From contig CADCCF010000001.1 of assembly GCA_902799835.1 (NCBI GenBank), positions 62,001 to 126,000 on the forward strand: DNA of 64,000 nucleotides. The letters run 5' to 3'. Below, in pieces: positions 1 to 10,352 of the stretch (positions are counted from its first letter, which is position 1; each line of letters starts with the position of its first letter). Made by a program: the position numbers and the translations under genes. This stretch comes from an uncultured Pseudomonadota bacterium. Lineage in GTDB: Bacteria > Pseudomonadota > Alphaproteobacteria > RF32 > CAG-239. Under the pieces are notes generated by a model that worked only from the letters and a program-made list of their open reading frames with translations, was not told the origin of the DNA and searched no databases.

Positions 1-75
1 GCATACTTTTCCATGATAAAATGCGTCGTCCAACCGATTTATCGAATTGATAATGCTACTGGTTAAATCTCCCAA
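1..75 (-). CDS. possible 5' end of a divergent gene, cut by the window edge
   Basis: An open minus-strand frame runs off the left edge. It could begin at a TTG at 75-73, with AGGA and GGAG-like purines just upstream. The 25 visible codons read like a protein (it contains SSIINSINRLDDAFYHG) and look amphipathic. I do not recognise it. It would be transcribed divergently from ctrA. The start codon is uncertain, and an ATG at position 14 in another frame is also possible. Confidence 0.3.
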   Translation of the reverse strand, partial: MGDLTSSIINSINRLDDAFYHGKVC

Positions 76-184
76 ATTCCTAAAACTCCGGCCTTTTATT
101 GGTGATATTATTTATATACTACATTATTTTGCTATTTAACAATAAATATAAAGGTTATTAACACCCGCCACCTTGATAAAAAAA

Positions 185-204
185 TTGTTAATAATTATTA
201 ACAA
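185..204. promoter_or_regulatory. 20 bp perfect palindrome upstream of ctrA
   Basis: TTGTTAATAATTATTAACAA is its own reverse complement. It carries two TTAA half-sites spaced by 6 bases, the second extending to TTAAC. The CtrA consensus in Caulobacter is TTAA-N7-TTAAC, so this is one base short in spacing. It lies about 75 bases before the ctrA start and is a reasonable candidate operator, possibly autoregulatory. Confidence 0.45.
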
Positions 205-278
205 CGCTAAACAAATAAAATTTATACCTATATAGTGTAGTTATAAAATTCTTAGAAAAATTAGGAGGATATCCGCAA

Positions 279-965
279 ATGAGAGTATTACTTGTAGAAG
301 ACGATTTTGCCGTTTCCCAAAGCATTGAAACCATGCTCAAAAAAGAAGGTATGATTGTTGACACCACCGATTTGGGCGAAGACGGCTTGGAAATTGGCAA
401 ATTATATGACTATGACATTATCATTCTTGATTTGATGTTGCCCGACATTAACGGTTATGAAGTTTTGCGCAACTTGCGCGGCTCCAAGGTCAAGACTCCA
501 GTTTTGATTCTATCCGGTCTGTCCGAACCCGACAACAAAGTTAAAGGTCTCGGCTATGGTGCTGATGATTATCTTACCAAGCCGTTCGACAAGAAAGAAC
601 TTCTGGCTCGTATTCACGCTATTGTCCGTCGCGCCAAAGGCCATTCGGAATCCGTTATCACCACCGGCGATGTAGTTGTCAATCTTGACACCCAAACCGT
701 TACCGTTCAAGGAAAAACTTTACATTTAACCGGCAAAGAATACGGCATTATGGAATTGTTGTCTTTGCGTAAAGGCTCAACCTTAAACAAAGATCAGTTT
801 TTGAACCACTTGTATGGCGGTATTGACGAGCCTGAATTAAAGATAATTGATGTATTTATTTGCAAATTGCGTAAAAAACTGGAACGCGCTTCCGGCGGCA
901 AAAACTACATTGAGACCGTTTGGGGCAGAGGTTACGTCCTGCGTGATCCCGATGAAAAGAAATAA
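279..965 (+). CDS. ctrA: cell-cycle response regulator CtrA
   Basis: This is an OmpR/PhoB-type response regulator of 228 residues and the master regulator of the alphaproteobacterial cell cycle. The receiver domain (about 1-118) has the acidic pair D8/D9, phosphoacceptor D51 and K101 in LTKPF. The winged-helix domain (about 125-225) contains the highly conserved [29 protein letters not shown] and [11 protein letters not shown] stretches typical of CtrA. A good AGGAGG ribosome site precedes the ATG. It is a single gene closed by a hairpin terminator. The C-terminus reads DPDEKK and lacks the final Ala-Ala that serves as a ClpXP degron in Caulobacter CtrA, so its turnover may differ. Confidence 0.96.
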   Translation: MRVLLVEDDFAVSQSIETMLKKEGMIVDTTDLGEDGLEIGKLYDYDIIILDLMLPDINGYEVLRNLRGSKVKTPVLILSGLSEPDNKVKGLGYGADDYLTKPFDKKELLARIHAIVRRAKGHSESVITTGDVVVNLDTQTVTVQGKTLHLTGKEYGIMELLSLRKGSTLNKDQFLNHLYGGIDEPELKIIDVFICKLRKKLERASGGKNYIETVWGRGYVLRDPDEKK

Positions 966-971
966 ATTTTC

Positions 972-998
972 AACCGGTCAAAATTTGACCGGTTTTTT
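972..998 (+). terminator. rho-independent terminator of ctrA
   Basis: A 9 bp perfect stem (AACCGGTCA / TGACCGGTT) with a 5-base loop is followed by a run of T. It starts seven bases after the ctrA stop codon. Confidence 0.9.
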
Positions 999-1080
999 AT
1001 ATGCTAAAACTTGCAAAATAATTCTTGCTTTTATATTTTTTTATGCTAAAAAGAACGTAAATTATAACATATTATCTGAA

Positions 1081-1105
1081 GTGGAGCCGCAAGCTCCGCT
1101 TTTTT
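1081..1105 (+). terminator. hairpin with T-run just before rimP
   Basis: The stem GTGGAGC / GCTCCGC (one G-T pair) has loop CGCAA and is followed by TTTTTT. It ends only about 20 bases before the rimP start, so it may be a leader attenuator of the rimP-nusA-infB operon rather than a second ctrA terminator. Confidence 0.65.
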
Positions 1106-1124
1106 GTTAGGAGAAACAGAGCTA

Positions 1125-1619
1125 ATGCAACAACATCCTTTGGAAAAATTGTTAACTCCGGTAGTTGAAGGATTGGGCTATGAAGTTGTCCGTATCATGA
1201 CTATCGGTGTTCAAAATCCGACTTTGCAGATTATGATTGAACCGCAAAATCACCAAAATCCCGATGTTGATGATTGTGCCAAAGTCAGCCGTGCAATCTC
1301 TGCTGTTTTGGATGAAAAAGATCCGATTGCCGGAGAATATACTCTTGAAGTCAGCTCTCCGGGCATCGATCGCCCTTTGACCAAACCGGAGCATTTTTCT
1401 CGTTTCGCCGGCTATGAAGCTAAAATTGAAACCTCAGAAGCAATTGAAGGACGCAAGCGCTTCAAAGGTAAAATTATTAATTTAGAAAAAGGCGAACTGA
1501 TAAATTTTGACATGGATGGAACAAATTACAAAATTCCGTTTGATGCCGTCAGCAAAGCCAAACTTGTTTTAACTGACGAACTGTTGGCCCAAGCTGCCAC
1601 AGATCAACTAACTGACTAA
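1125..1619 (+). CDS. rimP: ribosome maturation factor RimP
   Basis: RimP assists assembly of the 30S subunit. The product is 164 residues with the two-domain architecture: an N-terminal alpha/beta domain containing SSPGIDRPL at its end and an Sm-like C-terminal domain (about 90-160). I chose the ATG at 1125 because TAGGAG lies 11 bases upstream; an in-frame TTG at 1104 lies inside the preceding hairpin. It is the first gene of the conserved rimP-nusA-ylxR-infB operon, 20 bases before nusA. Confidence 0.95.
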   Translation: MQQHPLEKLLTPVVEGLGYEVVRIMTIGVQNPTLQIMIEPQNHQNPDVDDCAKVSRAISAVLDEKDPIAGEYTLEVSSPGIDRPLTKPEHFSRFAGYEAKIETSEAIEGRKRFKGKIINLEKGELINFDMDGTNYKIPFDAVSKAKLVLTDELLAQAATDQLTD

Positions 1620-1639
1620 CTTTTATTACAGAGGTAAAA

Positions 1640-3154
1640 ATGCAAGAAAAAGAAAATATGCCCAGACCTGGAATTGTTTTGGTAGCAGACACTGTCGCCC
1701 GCGAAAAGAACATCGACAAAGAAGATGTTTTTGAAGCAATGGAAGTAGCCATCCAAAAATCGGCTCGCACCAAATATGGCATGGAACATGACATCAGAGC
1801 TCACATTGACCGCAAAAACGGCGCTATTTCATTGGCCCGTTATCGCGAAGTCATTGCTGATGACGAAGAAAAAGAAAACGAGGCTGCTCAATTGACCTTG
1901 CGTGAAGCCAAAGCTTATGACCCCAAAATAAAAGTTGGTGAATATATCATTGATGCTTTGCCGCCTATTGATTTCGGTCGTATAGCTGCTCAAACCGCTA
2001 AACAAGTTATAACTCAAAAAGTTCGCGAAGCTGAGCGCAACAAACAATTTGAAGAATACAGCGAAAAAATCGGCACCATTGTCAACGGTACGGTAAAACG
2101 CGTTGATTACAATAATACCACTATAGACATCGGCAAAGCCGAAGCTATTTTGCGCCGTGAAGAATCCATCCCCAACGAAAACTTAAAAGTTGGCGATCGC
2201 ATCAGAGCCTATGTTTTGGATGTTCGCAAAGAAAACAAAGGTCCGCAAATTTTCTTGTCCAGAACTTGCCCCGAATTCATGGCTAAATTGTTTCAATCTG
2301 AAGTTCCCGAAGTTTATGACGGAATCGTTCAAATTGTATCAGTTGCACGTGATCCCGGATCCAAAGCCAAAATCGCCGTCAAAAGTGATGATGTTACCTT
2401 GGATGCAGTCGGAACTTGCGTTGGCTTGCGCGGTATCAGAGTTTTAGCCGTCAGTACTGAATTGCATGGTGAAAAGATTGACATTATTCCTTATTCTGAC
2501 GACAAAGCGGAATACATTGTAAATGCTTTGGCTCCGGCTGAAATTGTCAAAGTGGTATTGGATGAAGAGAACAATCGCATTGAAGCTGTTGTTTCCCAAG
2601 ATCAGTACTCTATCGCTATCGGACGCCGTGGTCAAAATGTGCGCTTAGCCGCCAAATTGATCGGTTGCGACATTGATGTTTTGACCGAAGAACAAGAACA
2701 AGAACGCCGTTCCAACGAAAACAAAGTTCGTTCACAAAGATTCATGGAAATTTTGGATGTTGATGAACTCTTGGCACACTTGTTAATTGCTGAAGGTTTC
2801 TCCAATGTTGATGAAATTGCTATGGTTAATGTTTCTGAATTGGCTGAAATCGAAGGATTTGACGAGGAAATTGCTCAAGAATTACAACGTCGTGCTCAAG
2901 CCTATGTTGAAAAACGCAATCAGGAATTTGCCCTAAAGAGCAAGAACTTAGGCTTGGATGAAAAATTACAAGCAATCGAGGGCTTGGATAAAGATATGTT
3001 AATGAGCTTAGCCGATCATGACATCCGTACTATTGATGATTTAGCGGATTTGTCAACCGACGAACTTATTGAAATTCTTGGTCAAGATATCCTCTCAACC
3101 AAAGAAGCCGAAAAAGTCATTATGGCAGCTCGTGCTCACTGGTTTGAGGAATAA
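1640..3154 (+). CDS. nusA: transcription termination/antitermination factor NusA
   Basis: NusA binds RNA polymerase and modulates pausing, termination and antitermination. The 504 residues show the N-terminal polymerase-binding domain (1-130), an S1 domain (about 135-200, starting KIGTIVNGTVKRVD), two KH domains (about 230-370, with the SIAIGRRGQNVRLA motif) and C-terminal acidic/helix-hairpin-helix repeats (about 370-500). AGAGG precedes the start; an alternative in-frame ATG lies six codons in. The length and order match the proteobacterial family. Confidence 0.97.
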   Translation: MQEKENMPRPGIVLVADTVAREKNIDKEDVFEAMEVAIQKSARTKYGMEHDIRAHIDRKNGAISLARYREVIADDEEKENEAAQLTLREAKAYDPKIKVGEYIIDALPPIDFGRIAAQTAKQVITQKVREAERNKQFEEYSEKIGTIVNGTVKRVDYNNTTIDIGKAEAILRREESIPNENLKVGDRIRAYVLDVRKENKGPQIFLSRTCPEFMAKLFQSEVPEVYDGIVQIVSVARDPGSKAKIAVKSDDVTLDAVGTCVGLRGIRVLAVSTELHGEKIDIIPYSDDKAEYIVNALAPAEIVKVVLDEENNRIEAVVSQDQYSIAIGRRGQNVRLAAKLIGCDIDVLTEEQEQERRSNENKVRSQRFMEILDVDELLAHLLIAEGFSNVDEIAMVNVSELAEIEGFDEEIAQELQRRAQAYVEKRNQEFALKSKNLGLDEKLQAIEGLDKDMLMSLADHDIRTIDDLADLSTDELIEILGQDILSTKEAEKVIMAARAHWFEE

Positions 3155-3163
3155 CAAGGTTAT

Positions 3164-3188
3164 GGCGGGCATAGGTGCTATGCCCGCC
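3164..3188 (+). promoter_or_regulatory. intercistronic hairpin between nusA and ylxR
   Basis: A 10 bp perfect GC-rich stem (GGCGGGCATA / TATGCCCGCC) with loop GGTGC sits between the nusA stop and the next ribosome site. There is no T-run after it, so it is more likely an RNA-stability or processing element than a terminator. Confidence 0.7.
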
Positions 3189-3205
3189 TTCAAGGAATTT
3201 GAATA

Positions 3206-3775
3206 ATGAAACAAGATGCCACTCGCAAATGTATAGCAACCGGAACAACGATGGACAAAGATCGTATGCTCCGTTTTGTGGCTGTTGAAAATATCGGAAT
3301 TGTCCCTGATTTTAAGAAAAAACTCGGCGGCAAAGGAATTTACGTCACTAATGCCAAGAGCATCTTAGAAAAAGCTATTAACAACAACTTGTTTGCCAAG
3401 GCTCTAAAAAAGAAAATAAACATTAACGAAGATTTGTTGCAAAACACCGAAAACCTTTTACGCAACCAAGCTTTGCACGCTATTTCTTTAGCTCGCAAAG
3501 CCGGCTGTGCCATCTGGGGATTAGATAAATCGCTTGAAGCCATCAAAAAAGGTCAAGTTGCTTTTGTATTGGAAGCATCCGATGCCGGATGTGACGGACA
3601 TAAAAAAATGTCCTCCCACGCCAAAGGCATGGAAATATACAGTTTGTTCACATCAGAGGAGTTAAACCAAGAATTAAACCGCGAAAACACCGCTCACATG
3701 GTCTTTCTAAAAAGCCCTATCAGCGAAATGGTCAGAGATGCATTTATTCGTTTGACTTCTTACTTAAACAATTAA
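3206..3775 (+). CDS. YlxR (DUF448)-L7Ae-like RNA-binding protein
   Basis: The product has 189 residues. Residues 1-85 form a YlxR/DUF448 domain (RKCIATG near the start, GGKGIYV near 45, FAKALKKK near 66). Residues about 88-175 resemble an L7Ae/YlxQ RNA-binding fold (ALHAISLARKAGCAIWGL). This fusion is the usual alphaproteobacterial arrangement between nusA and infB. YlxR proteins are nucleic-acid binders; the precise role here is not established. AAGGA precedes the ATG. Confidence 0.88.
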   Translation: MKQDATRKCIATGTTMDKDRMLRFVAVENIGIVPDFKKKLGGKGIYVTNAKSILEKAINNNLFAKALKKKININEDLLQNTENLLRNQALHAISLARKAGCAIWGLDKSLEAIKKGQVAFVLEASDAGCDGHKKMSSHAKGMEIYSLFTSEELNQELNRENTAHMVFLKSPISEMVRDAFIRLTSYLNN

Positions 3776-3801
3776 AACTCTTGTAACGGAGAAACACATA
3801 T

Positions 3802-6282
3802 ATGACAGAAGATACCGCAAAACCTAAATTAACCTTGTCAGGAAAATCCACCCTCACACTCAAATTGGGTAGTGCCCCTAAGCAACCTTCTGACAAAAAG
3901 ATGGTTCAGGTTGAGGTTCGTAAAAAGAGAATCATTAATCAAACTCCAACCGAAACCACACCCAAAGTAAAAATTGATCAGGAAACTGCGGCAAAACTAA
4001 AGCTTTTGGCCGAAGCCAAGGAATTTGACAGTCGTCGCAAGGCTGACGAAGAAGAACGCACTCAGCAACGGCGTAAAATTGCCGAGCAAGAAGCTGAAGA
4101 AAAGCGCATTGCCGCTGAAGAACAAGCTCGCCTTGAACAGGAGAAAAAGCAGCAGGAAGAAGCCAAAAAAGCCGAGCAAGAAAAGGCTGCTGCCAAACAA
4201 ACTCCTATCGAAGACGATTCCGGTGACAACCGCGCTCTTAACAAATTTAAAGAGCGTCAAAAACACAAATTTGATGACGATGAAGAAGAAGAGGAATACA
4301 CCAAACGCGAAAAACCCGTCTCCAAAGAAGAAGTTTTTGAACAGGAACGCAAAAAGCAAATAACCAAACGTTCTTTTGAACCGCAACGCCGCAACACCAA
4401 GGTTAACATTCACAATATTCGCACCGACGAAGACGATGATGATTTTGGTTATGGCTACGGCAGTCAACGTCGTTACAAGAAAAAGGCTCCTAAGCCTGTC
4501 GTTCAAGCCTCTTCGGCCGAAAAAGTCATCAAAGATGTTATTATTCCTGAAGTCATCACCGTGCAGGAATTGGCCAACCGTATGGCTGAAAAATCTGCTG
4601 ATGTTATCAAAAAATTGATGTCTTTGGGTGTTATGGCCACCATAAATCAAGCCATTGACGCCGACACGGCTCAAATTATTGTCGAAGAATTCGGTCACAA
4701 ATTTAAACGTGTTGCTGATAGTGATGTTGAACAAGGTTTGCGCGGACAAGAAGACACTGCCGAGCAATTGTTGCCGCGCGCGCCGGTTGTTACCGTAATG
4801 GGCCACGTTGACCATGGTAAAACCTCACTGCTTGACGCTTTGCGTGAAACCAATGTTGCCGCCAAAGAAGCCGGCGGTATAACTCAACATATCGGTGCTT
4901 ATCAAATTACGGTTAAATCCGGTCAAAAGATTACCTTCATTGATACCCCCGGACACGAAGCATTCTCCGAGATGCGCGCCCGTGGTGCCAAGGTCACCGA
5001 TATTGTAGTATTGGTTGTTGCCGCTAATGACGGTATCATGCCGCAAACCATTGAAGCTATCCGTCACGCCAAAGCCGCTGATGTGCCGATTGTTGTTGCT
5101 ATTAACAAAATTGACCTTCCCGGCGCTGATCCGATGAAAGTCAAGACAGCTCTTTTGCAACATGGCATTGGTGTCGAGGAAATGGGCGGCGAATGTTTAT
5201 GTGCCGAAGTTTCAGCTAAAAAACGCATTAACATTGACAAATTGGTTGACGCTATTTTGTTACAAGCCGAAATGCTTGATTTGAAAGCCAACCCCAATCG
5301 TGCCAGTGAAGGTGCGGTTATTGAAGCCAAAATGGAAAAAGGCCGTGGTACGGTAGTAACCGCTTTGGTTCAAAAGGGCACCCTTCATATCGGTGATATT
5401 TGCATTGCCGGCAAGGAATGGGGACACATTCGCGCCATGTTCAACGAACATGGTCAAAAAATGCAGGAAGCAGGTCCTGCCACTCCGGTTGAAATTTTAG
5501 GCCTCAACGGCACTCCTTCCGCCGGTGATGACTTTATTGTCGTTGCTGATGAAACCAAAGCCAAAGAAATTACCGGCTACCGCATCCGCAAAGAGCGTGA
5601 CGCCAAATTGGTTAAATCAGCCAAATCAGCCATGGAACAAATGCTTGACAAGATTAAATCCGGCGAGGTTAAACATTTACCGATTATTATCAAAGCTGAT
5701 GTTCAAGGCTCGATTGAAGCGATTGAAGGCGCGGTTTCCAAGTTATCCAATGATGAAGTCAGCGTCCAAATTCTGCACTCGGCTGTTGGTGCGATTTCTG
5801 AATCAGACGTAACTTTGGCCAAAGCTTCACATGCTTTGATTATCGGTTTCAATGTCCGTGCCAATATGCAAGCTCGTGAAATGGCGCGCCGTGATGAAAT
5901 TGAAATCAAGTATTATTCCATCATTTATGATGTTTTGGATGACATCAAAAAAGGTTTGGAAGGCATGCTATCACCCGAACTCAAAGAAAAATTGCTCGGT
6001 TATGCTGAAATTCGTGAAGTCTATAACATTACCGGAGTTGGCAAAGTCGGTGGCTGCATGGTTACCGAGGGCTTGGTCAAACGCGGTGCCAAAATTCGCT
6101 TGTTGCGTGACAATGTGGTTATCCATGATGGCGCCATCGGTCAGCTCAAACGCTTCAAAGATGATGTCAAAGAAGTCAAAGAAGGCTTTGAATGTGGTAT
6201 TTCCTTTGAAAATTATAACGATATTCAAAAAGGTGACTTTATTGAGTGTTATGAGATTGAGGAAATCGCTAAAAATTTATAA
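3802..6282 (+). CDS. infB: translation initiation factor IF-2
   Basis: IF-2 is a GTPase that delivers initiator fMet-tRNA to the 30S subunit. The 826-residue protein has an N-terminal beta-strand/linker region with a long charged E/K/Q-rich coiled coil (about 65-215), an IF2 N-domain near 245-300, then the G domain with G1 [16 protein letters not shown] (about 331), G3 DTPGHEAF and G4 NKID. Domains II, III and C2 follow. It closes the rimP-nusA-ylxR-infB operon and is followed by a strong terminator. Confidence 0.98.
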   Translation: MTEDTAKPKLTLSGKSTLTLKLGSAPKQPSDKKMVQVEVRKKRIINQTPTETTPKVKIDQETAAKLKLLAEAKEFDSRRKADEEERTQQRRKIAEQEAEEKRIAAEEQARLEQEKKQQEEAKKAEQEKAAAKQTPIEDDSGDNRALNKFKERQKHKFDDDEEEEEYTKREKPVSKEEVFEQERKKQITKRSFEPQRRNTKVNIHNIRTDEDDDDFGYGYGSQRRYKKKAPKPVVQASSAEKVIKDVIIPEVITVQELANRMAEKSADVIKKLMSLGVMATINQAIDADTAQIIVEEFGHKFKRVADSDVEQGLRGQEDTAEQLLPRAPVVTVMGHVDHGKTSLLDALRETNVAAKEAGGITQHIGAYQITVKSGQKITFIDTPGHEAFSEMRARGAKVTDIVVLVVAANDGIMPQTIEAIRHAKAADVPIVVAINKIDLPGADPMKVKTALLQHGIGVEEMGGECLCAEVSAKKRINIDKLVDAILLQAEMLDLKANPNRASEGAVIEAKMEKGRGTVVTALVQKGTLHIGDICIAGKEWGHIRAMFNEHGQKMQEAGPATPVEILGLNGTPSAGDDFIVVADETKAKEITGYRIRKERDAKLVKSAKSAMEQMLDKIKSGEVKHLPIIIKADVQGSIEAIEGAVSKLSNDEVSVQILHSAVGAISESDVTLAKASHALIIGFNVRANMQAREMARRDEIEIKYYSIIYDVLDDIKKGLEGMLSPELKEKLLGYAEIREVYNITGVGKVGGCMVTEGLVKRGAKIRLLRDNVVIHDGAIGQLKRFKDDVKEVKEGFECGISFENYNDIQKGDFIECYEIEEIAKNL

Positions 6283-6305
6283 TCTTTTCTTTTTCTTCAA
6301 AAAAT

Positions 6306-6329
6306 GGGCTCAAACTTGAGCCCTTTTTT
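6306..6329 (+). terminator. rho-independent terminator of infB
   Basis: The inverted repeat GGGCTCAA-AC-TTGAGCCC is followed by six T residues. A nearly identical hairpin lies at 6752-6777. Confidence 0.92.
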
Positions 6330-6344
6330 GTATACACAAAACGC

Positions 6345-6373
6345 TTGCCCCAAGGAGAAATTTGTGGTATACT
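6345..6373 (+). promoter_or_regulatory. candidate sigma-70 promoter
   Basis: A TTGCCC -35 box (6345-6350), a 17-base spacer and a TATACT -10 box (6368-6373) lie just after the infB terminator. This could transcribe the tiny reading frame at 6408 and the small membrane protein gene at 6503. Confidence 0.55.
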
Positions 6374-6407
6374 AAAGACTGAAAATGATTATTAACTCCC
6401 TATAACT

Positions 6408-6458
6408 ATGAAACTGTTTAATACTGTTGCAATAGCATTGCTGTTTTTCAGTGGTTAG
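6408..6458 (+). other. 16-codon signal-peptide-like reading frame
   Basis: MKLFNTVAIALLFFSG, then TAG. It looks like the start of a secretory or lipoprotein signal peptide that stops before any mature part. It lies 35 bases after a good promoter match. It may be a decayed gene 5' end or a leader peptide. No clear Shine-Dalgarno sequence is visible. Confidence 0.3.
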
Positions 6459-6502
6459 TAGTCATTTAATTAAATAGAGTATAACATCAAAACATAATAA
6501 CC

Positions 6503-6706
6503 ATGGAAACAAAAAAAACAGAAATGGAGATGCTCCAAGAAATCAGGGGTATGTTAAAAATATTCTTCTCGATAACATACTCTGGAATTGGCATCATTTT
6601 ATCACTTGTTGCCAATAACACAAACAGTAATGTAGCCGCAACTATTGCATATGGCATAAGCTTCTTTTTCATAGCATTGTCACTATACAATACTTTAAAG
6701 AAGTAA
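6503..6706 (+). CDS. small two-helix membrane protein, unknown
   Basis: The product has 67 residues: a charged N-terminus (METKKTEMEMLQEIRGMLK), then two hydrophobic segments at about 20-41 and 47-64, ending in LKK. I do not recognise a family. The ribosome site is weak. The case for this strand is the terminator immediately downstream, the upstream promoter match and the sensible topology. A 90-codon frame on the opposite strand overlaps it completely and is also hydrophobic, so the strand is not certain. Confidence 0.5.
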   Translation: METKKTEMEMLQEIRGMLKIFFSITYSGIGIILSLVANNTNSNVAATIAYGISFFFIALSLYNTLKK

Positions 6707-6751
6707 AAAATCGGAGAAATTACTTTATAATTTTCTCTATTTTCAGAAAAA

Positions 6752-6777
6752 GGGCTCAAGTTTGAGCCCTTTTTTTT
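6752..6777. terminator. terminator between the small ORF and pgk
   Basis: GGGCTCAA-GT-TTGAGCCC with eight T after it on the plus strand; on the minus strand it is followed by five T, so it may also end pgk transcripts. It differs from the infB terminator stem-loop at two central bases only. Confidence 0.88.
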
Positions 6778-6795
6778 GCAAAAGCACTATTTTTT

Positions 6796-8007
6796 TTATT
6801 TCTTTAATACAGCAACGCCCGGCAATTCTTTACCTTCCATCCATTCAAGAAACGCACCGCCGGCTGTTGAAATATAAGTAAACTTATTGCCAACACCCGC
6901 ATTATCCAAAGCCGATACCGTATCGCCACCACCGGCAACCGAGACCATTTTGCCTTGCTCGGTCAACTGTGCGGCATATTGAGCCACCGCATTGGTCGCC
7001 ACATCAAACGGCTTCATCTCAAACACACCCAAAGGTCCGTTCCAAACCAGAGTCTTGCACTCGTCTAATTCTGCCTTAATCATGGCAATGGTTTTCTCGC
7101 CGACATCAAGCATACTCCAACCATTGTTGGGAATATTATTAACATCAACGGTTTCATGTTTGGCATTAGCCTTAAACTCTTCAGCAATAACCACATCAGC
7201 CGGCAAAATAATTTTGCAACCGTTTTCCTTGGCTGCTTTCATAATCTCAGCAGCCGTATCGAGCATATCCATCTGCACCAAAGAGTTTTTCTCAGTTACA
7301 TTGGCGATTCCTGCGGCACTCATAAAAGTATGTGCCATACCACCGGAGATTACCAACTTATCAACTTTTTTAATCAGGTTGTTGAGCAAATCCAACTTGG
7401 TCGAAACTTTCGAGCCACCGACAATTGCCATCAACGGACGCTCCGGATTGTTCAATCCTTTGGTCAAAGCGTTGATTTCTTCTTCCATCAAACGACCGCA
7501 GGCACAAGGACGCAGCTTAGCGGCTGCCACCATCGAAGCATGAGCACGATGTGCAGTTGAAAAAGCATCAGATACATAAACATCAACACCTTTTACCAAC
7601 TCAGATGCAAAATTTTCATCACCCTTGCTCTCTTCCTTATAAAAGCGCAAGTTTTCCAACAATAAAATTTCGTCTGATTTCATGTGTTTGATAGCTTCTT
7701 CCACATGCGGTCCGATGCAGTCATCAACGAAAACAACCTTTTTATTAAGGGCTTTTTCCAAGTCTTTGACAATATGAGTCAATGAATTGGCCATATCACC
7801 TTTGCCCTCGGGACGCCCCAAGTGAGAAGTAACTACTACTTTGGCGCCTTTGCTCATCAATTCTTTAATTGTCGGAACTGTGCGCACGATTCGCGCTGTG
7901 TTGGTAACTTGGAAATCTTCATTCATCGGTACATTCAAATCGGCACGCAACATAACTACTTTACCATTCAAATCACCCAAATCATCAATTGTTCTATATT
8001 CGCTCAT
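6796..8007 (-). CDS. pgk: phosphoglycerate kinase
   Basis: This glycolytic enzyme interconverts 1,3-bisphosphoglycerate + ADP and 3-phosphoglycerate + ATP in the cytosol. The 403 residues carry the N-domain substrate loops (MLRADLNVPM near 20, SHLGRPEG near 60, FSTAHRAHAS) and the C-terminal nucleotide motif GGGDTVSAL. The length matches bacterial PGK. It follows gap on the same strand with a 69-base gap holding a hairpin. Confidence 0.98.
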   Translation of the reverse strand: MSEYRTIDDLGDLNGKVVMLRADLNVPMNEDFQVTNTARIVRTVPTIKELMSKGAKVVVTSHLGRPEGKGDMANSLTHIVKDLEKALNKKVVFVDDCIGPHVEEAIKHMKSDEILLLENLRFYKEESKGDENFASELVKGVDVYVSDAFSTAHRAHASMVAAAKLRPCACGRLMEEEINALTKGLNNPERPLMAIVGGSKVSTKLDLLNNLIKKVDKLVISGGMAHTFMSAAGIANVTEKNSLVQMDMLDTAAEIMKAAKENGCKIILPADVVIAEEFKANAKHETVDVNNIPNNGWSMLDVGEKTIAMIKAELDECKTLVWNGPLGVFEMKPFDVATNAVAQYAAQLTEQGKMVSVAGGGDTVSALDNAGVGNKFTYISTAGGAFLEWMEGKELPGVAVLKK

Positions 8008-8023
8008 TTTCTAATCCTTCATC

Positions 8024-8062
8024 TAAAAAACAAGACTCCTGCCCTAATTAAGCAGGAGTCCT
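8024..8062 (-). terminator. intercistronic hairpin between gap and pgk
   Basis: On the minus strand GACTCCTGC / GCAGGAGTC forms a 9 bp stem followed by CTTGTTTTTT. It probably terminates part of the gap transcript or protects its 3' end, lowering pgk expression relative to gap. Confidence 0.75.
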
Positions 8063-8076
8063 TAAAATCAATCAAC

Positions 8077-9150
<1,074 letters not shown>

Positions 9151-9266
9151 TTAATTTTTCAACAATGTTTTAAATTTTATACCACCGACAAGAATACAAA
9201 AAATGTTGCTAAATCTAACATCATGGTATATCTATATAAAATCAATTTTTTTATTTAAGGATTCTC

Positions 9267-10352
9267 ATGGCGCTGAAAATAACTCATCATTTGCAAACCA
9301 CTACCATTGAATTATCCGGTGATATGCGCCGATTCGATGCTTCTATCGAATTGCAAAATTTATTGCAAAACAAACCAACTTCTATACTGATTAACGCCAA
9401 AAATCTCCAATTTTGGGATTCGACCACGGCTTCAATAATCTACCAAATTATGCGCTCATCAGCTGATGTCAAACTGCAAAACCTCCCTAAAGGCCTTGGC
9501 AATTTAATAAAACTGGCTTTTAAAATCGATCGCAAACCATTCATTGCCGAGTTCAAAGAAGATTTTTTTGAAAACATCGGCGATCATATAGTTTCGCGTT
9601 GGCAAAACTTTGGCAAATCATGTCGCTTTTTACAACAAATTTTTCTTTCCATCGGGCGCCTGTTGCGTGGCAAAGCTTTTACTCTTTCCGCTGATTGGTT
9701 TGACGCACTTTCCCAAAGCGGTCCCCAGGCCATCGGCATTATCATTTTAGCCAGTTTCATGACCGGATTGATTCTGGCTTTTGTCGGTTCCTTACAACTC
9801 CAAATGTTTGGCGCCCAAATCTATGTAGCTTCTTTAGTCACTATTGCCATGGTACGAATAATGGGAGCAATTATGACCGGTATAATCATGGCCGGACGCT
9901 CCGGTGCTCAAATGGCGGCAGTTATTGGTTCTATGAAAGTCAATGAAGAATTGGATGCCCTAAAAACCATGGGACTTCCCGCCGGTGATATGGTCATTTT
10001 GCCGCGTCTGATTGCACTAACCTTATCCTGCCCTTTTCTGACCATATTTGCTGATTTAGCCGGCATTTTAGGCGGAATGTTGGTTGCCGTCGCCGCTTTT
10101 GACATTTCAACTGCGCAATATTGGTACTACGTCACTCAAGCCTTTTCTTTGCGCGACTTTACTATTGGGATTATTCACGGCGGAATCTATGGATTCATCA
10201 TCTCATCCTGCGGTTGCTATTTCGGCATCAACTGCGGACGCGATGCCAAAAGTGTTGGTGAAGCCGCCACTCGAGCTGTGGTTTCATCTATCGTAATTAT
10301 GATTGTTGCTACCGGTATTCTAACCTGGATTATTGAAGGATTTGGAATATGA
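9267..10352 (+). CDS. STAS-MlaE-type ABC lipid transporter permease
   Basis: This is the inner-membrane permease of an MCE/Mla-type lipid transport system, which moves phospholipids between the inner and outer membranes. Residues 1-100 form a STAS (MlaB-like) domain; residues about 110-361 are the MlaE permease, with the conserved ELDALKTMGL segment and five to six hydrophobic helices. AAGGA precedes the ATG. It overlaps the ATPase gene by four bases (ATGA). A STAS fusion means no separate mlaB is needed. Confidence 0.9.
   Translation: MALKITHHLQTTTIELSGDMRRFDASIELQNLLQNKPTSILINAKNLQFWDSTTASIIYQIMRSSADVKLQNLPKGLGNLIKLAFKIDRKPFIAEFKEDFFENIGDHIVSRWQNFGKSCRFLQQIFLSIGRLLRGKAFTLSADWFDALSQSGPQAIGIIILASFMTGLILAFVGSLQLQMFGAQIYVASLVTIAMVRIMGAIMTGIIMAGRSGAQMAAVIGSMKVNEELDALKTMGLPAGDMVILPRLIALTLSCPFLTIFADLAGILGGMLVAVAAFDISTAQYWYYVTQAFSLRDFTIGIIHGGIYGFIISSCGCYFGINCGRDAKSVGEAATRAVVSSIVIMIVATGILTWIIEGFGI

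Noticed and set aside
3997..4815. 272-codon frame on the minus strand
   Set aside because: It lies entirely within infB opposite the charged E/K-rich linker; its Phe/Leu-rich translation is the mirror of that codon bias.
6487..6759. 90-codon minus-strand frame with two hydrophobic segments
   Set aside because: It is wholly antisense to the 67-codon plus-strand frame, lacks a ribosome site, and would start inside the terminator hairpin. I kept the plus-strand gene but with moderate confidence.
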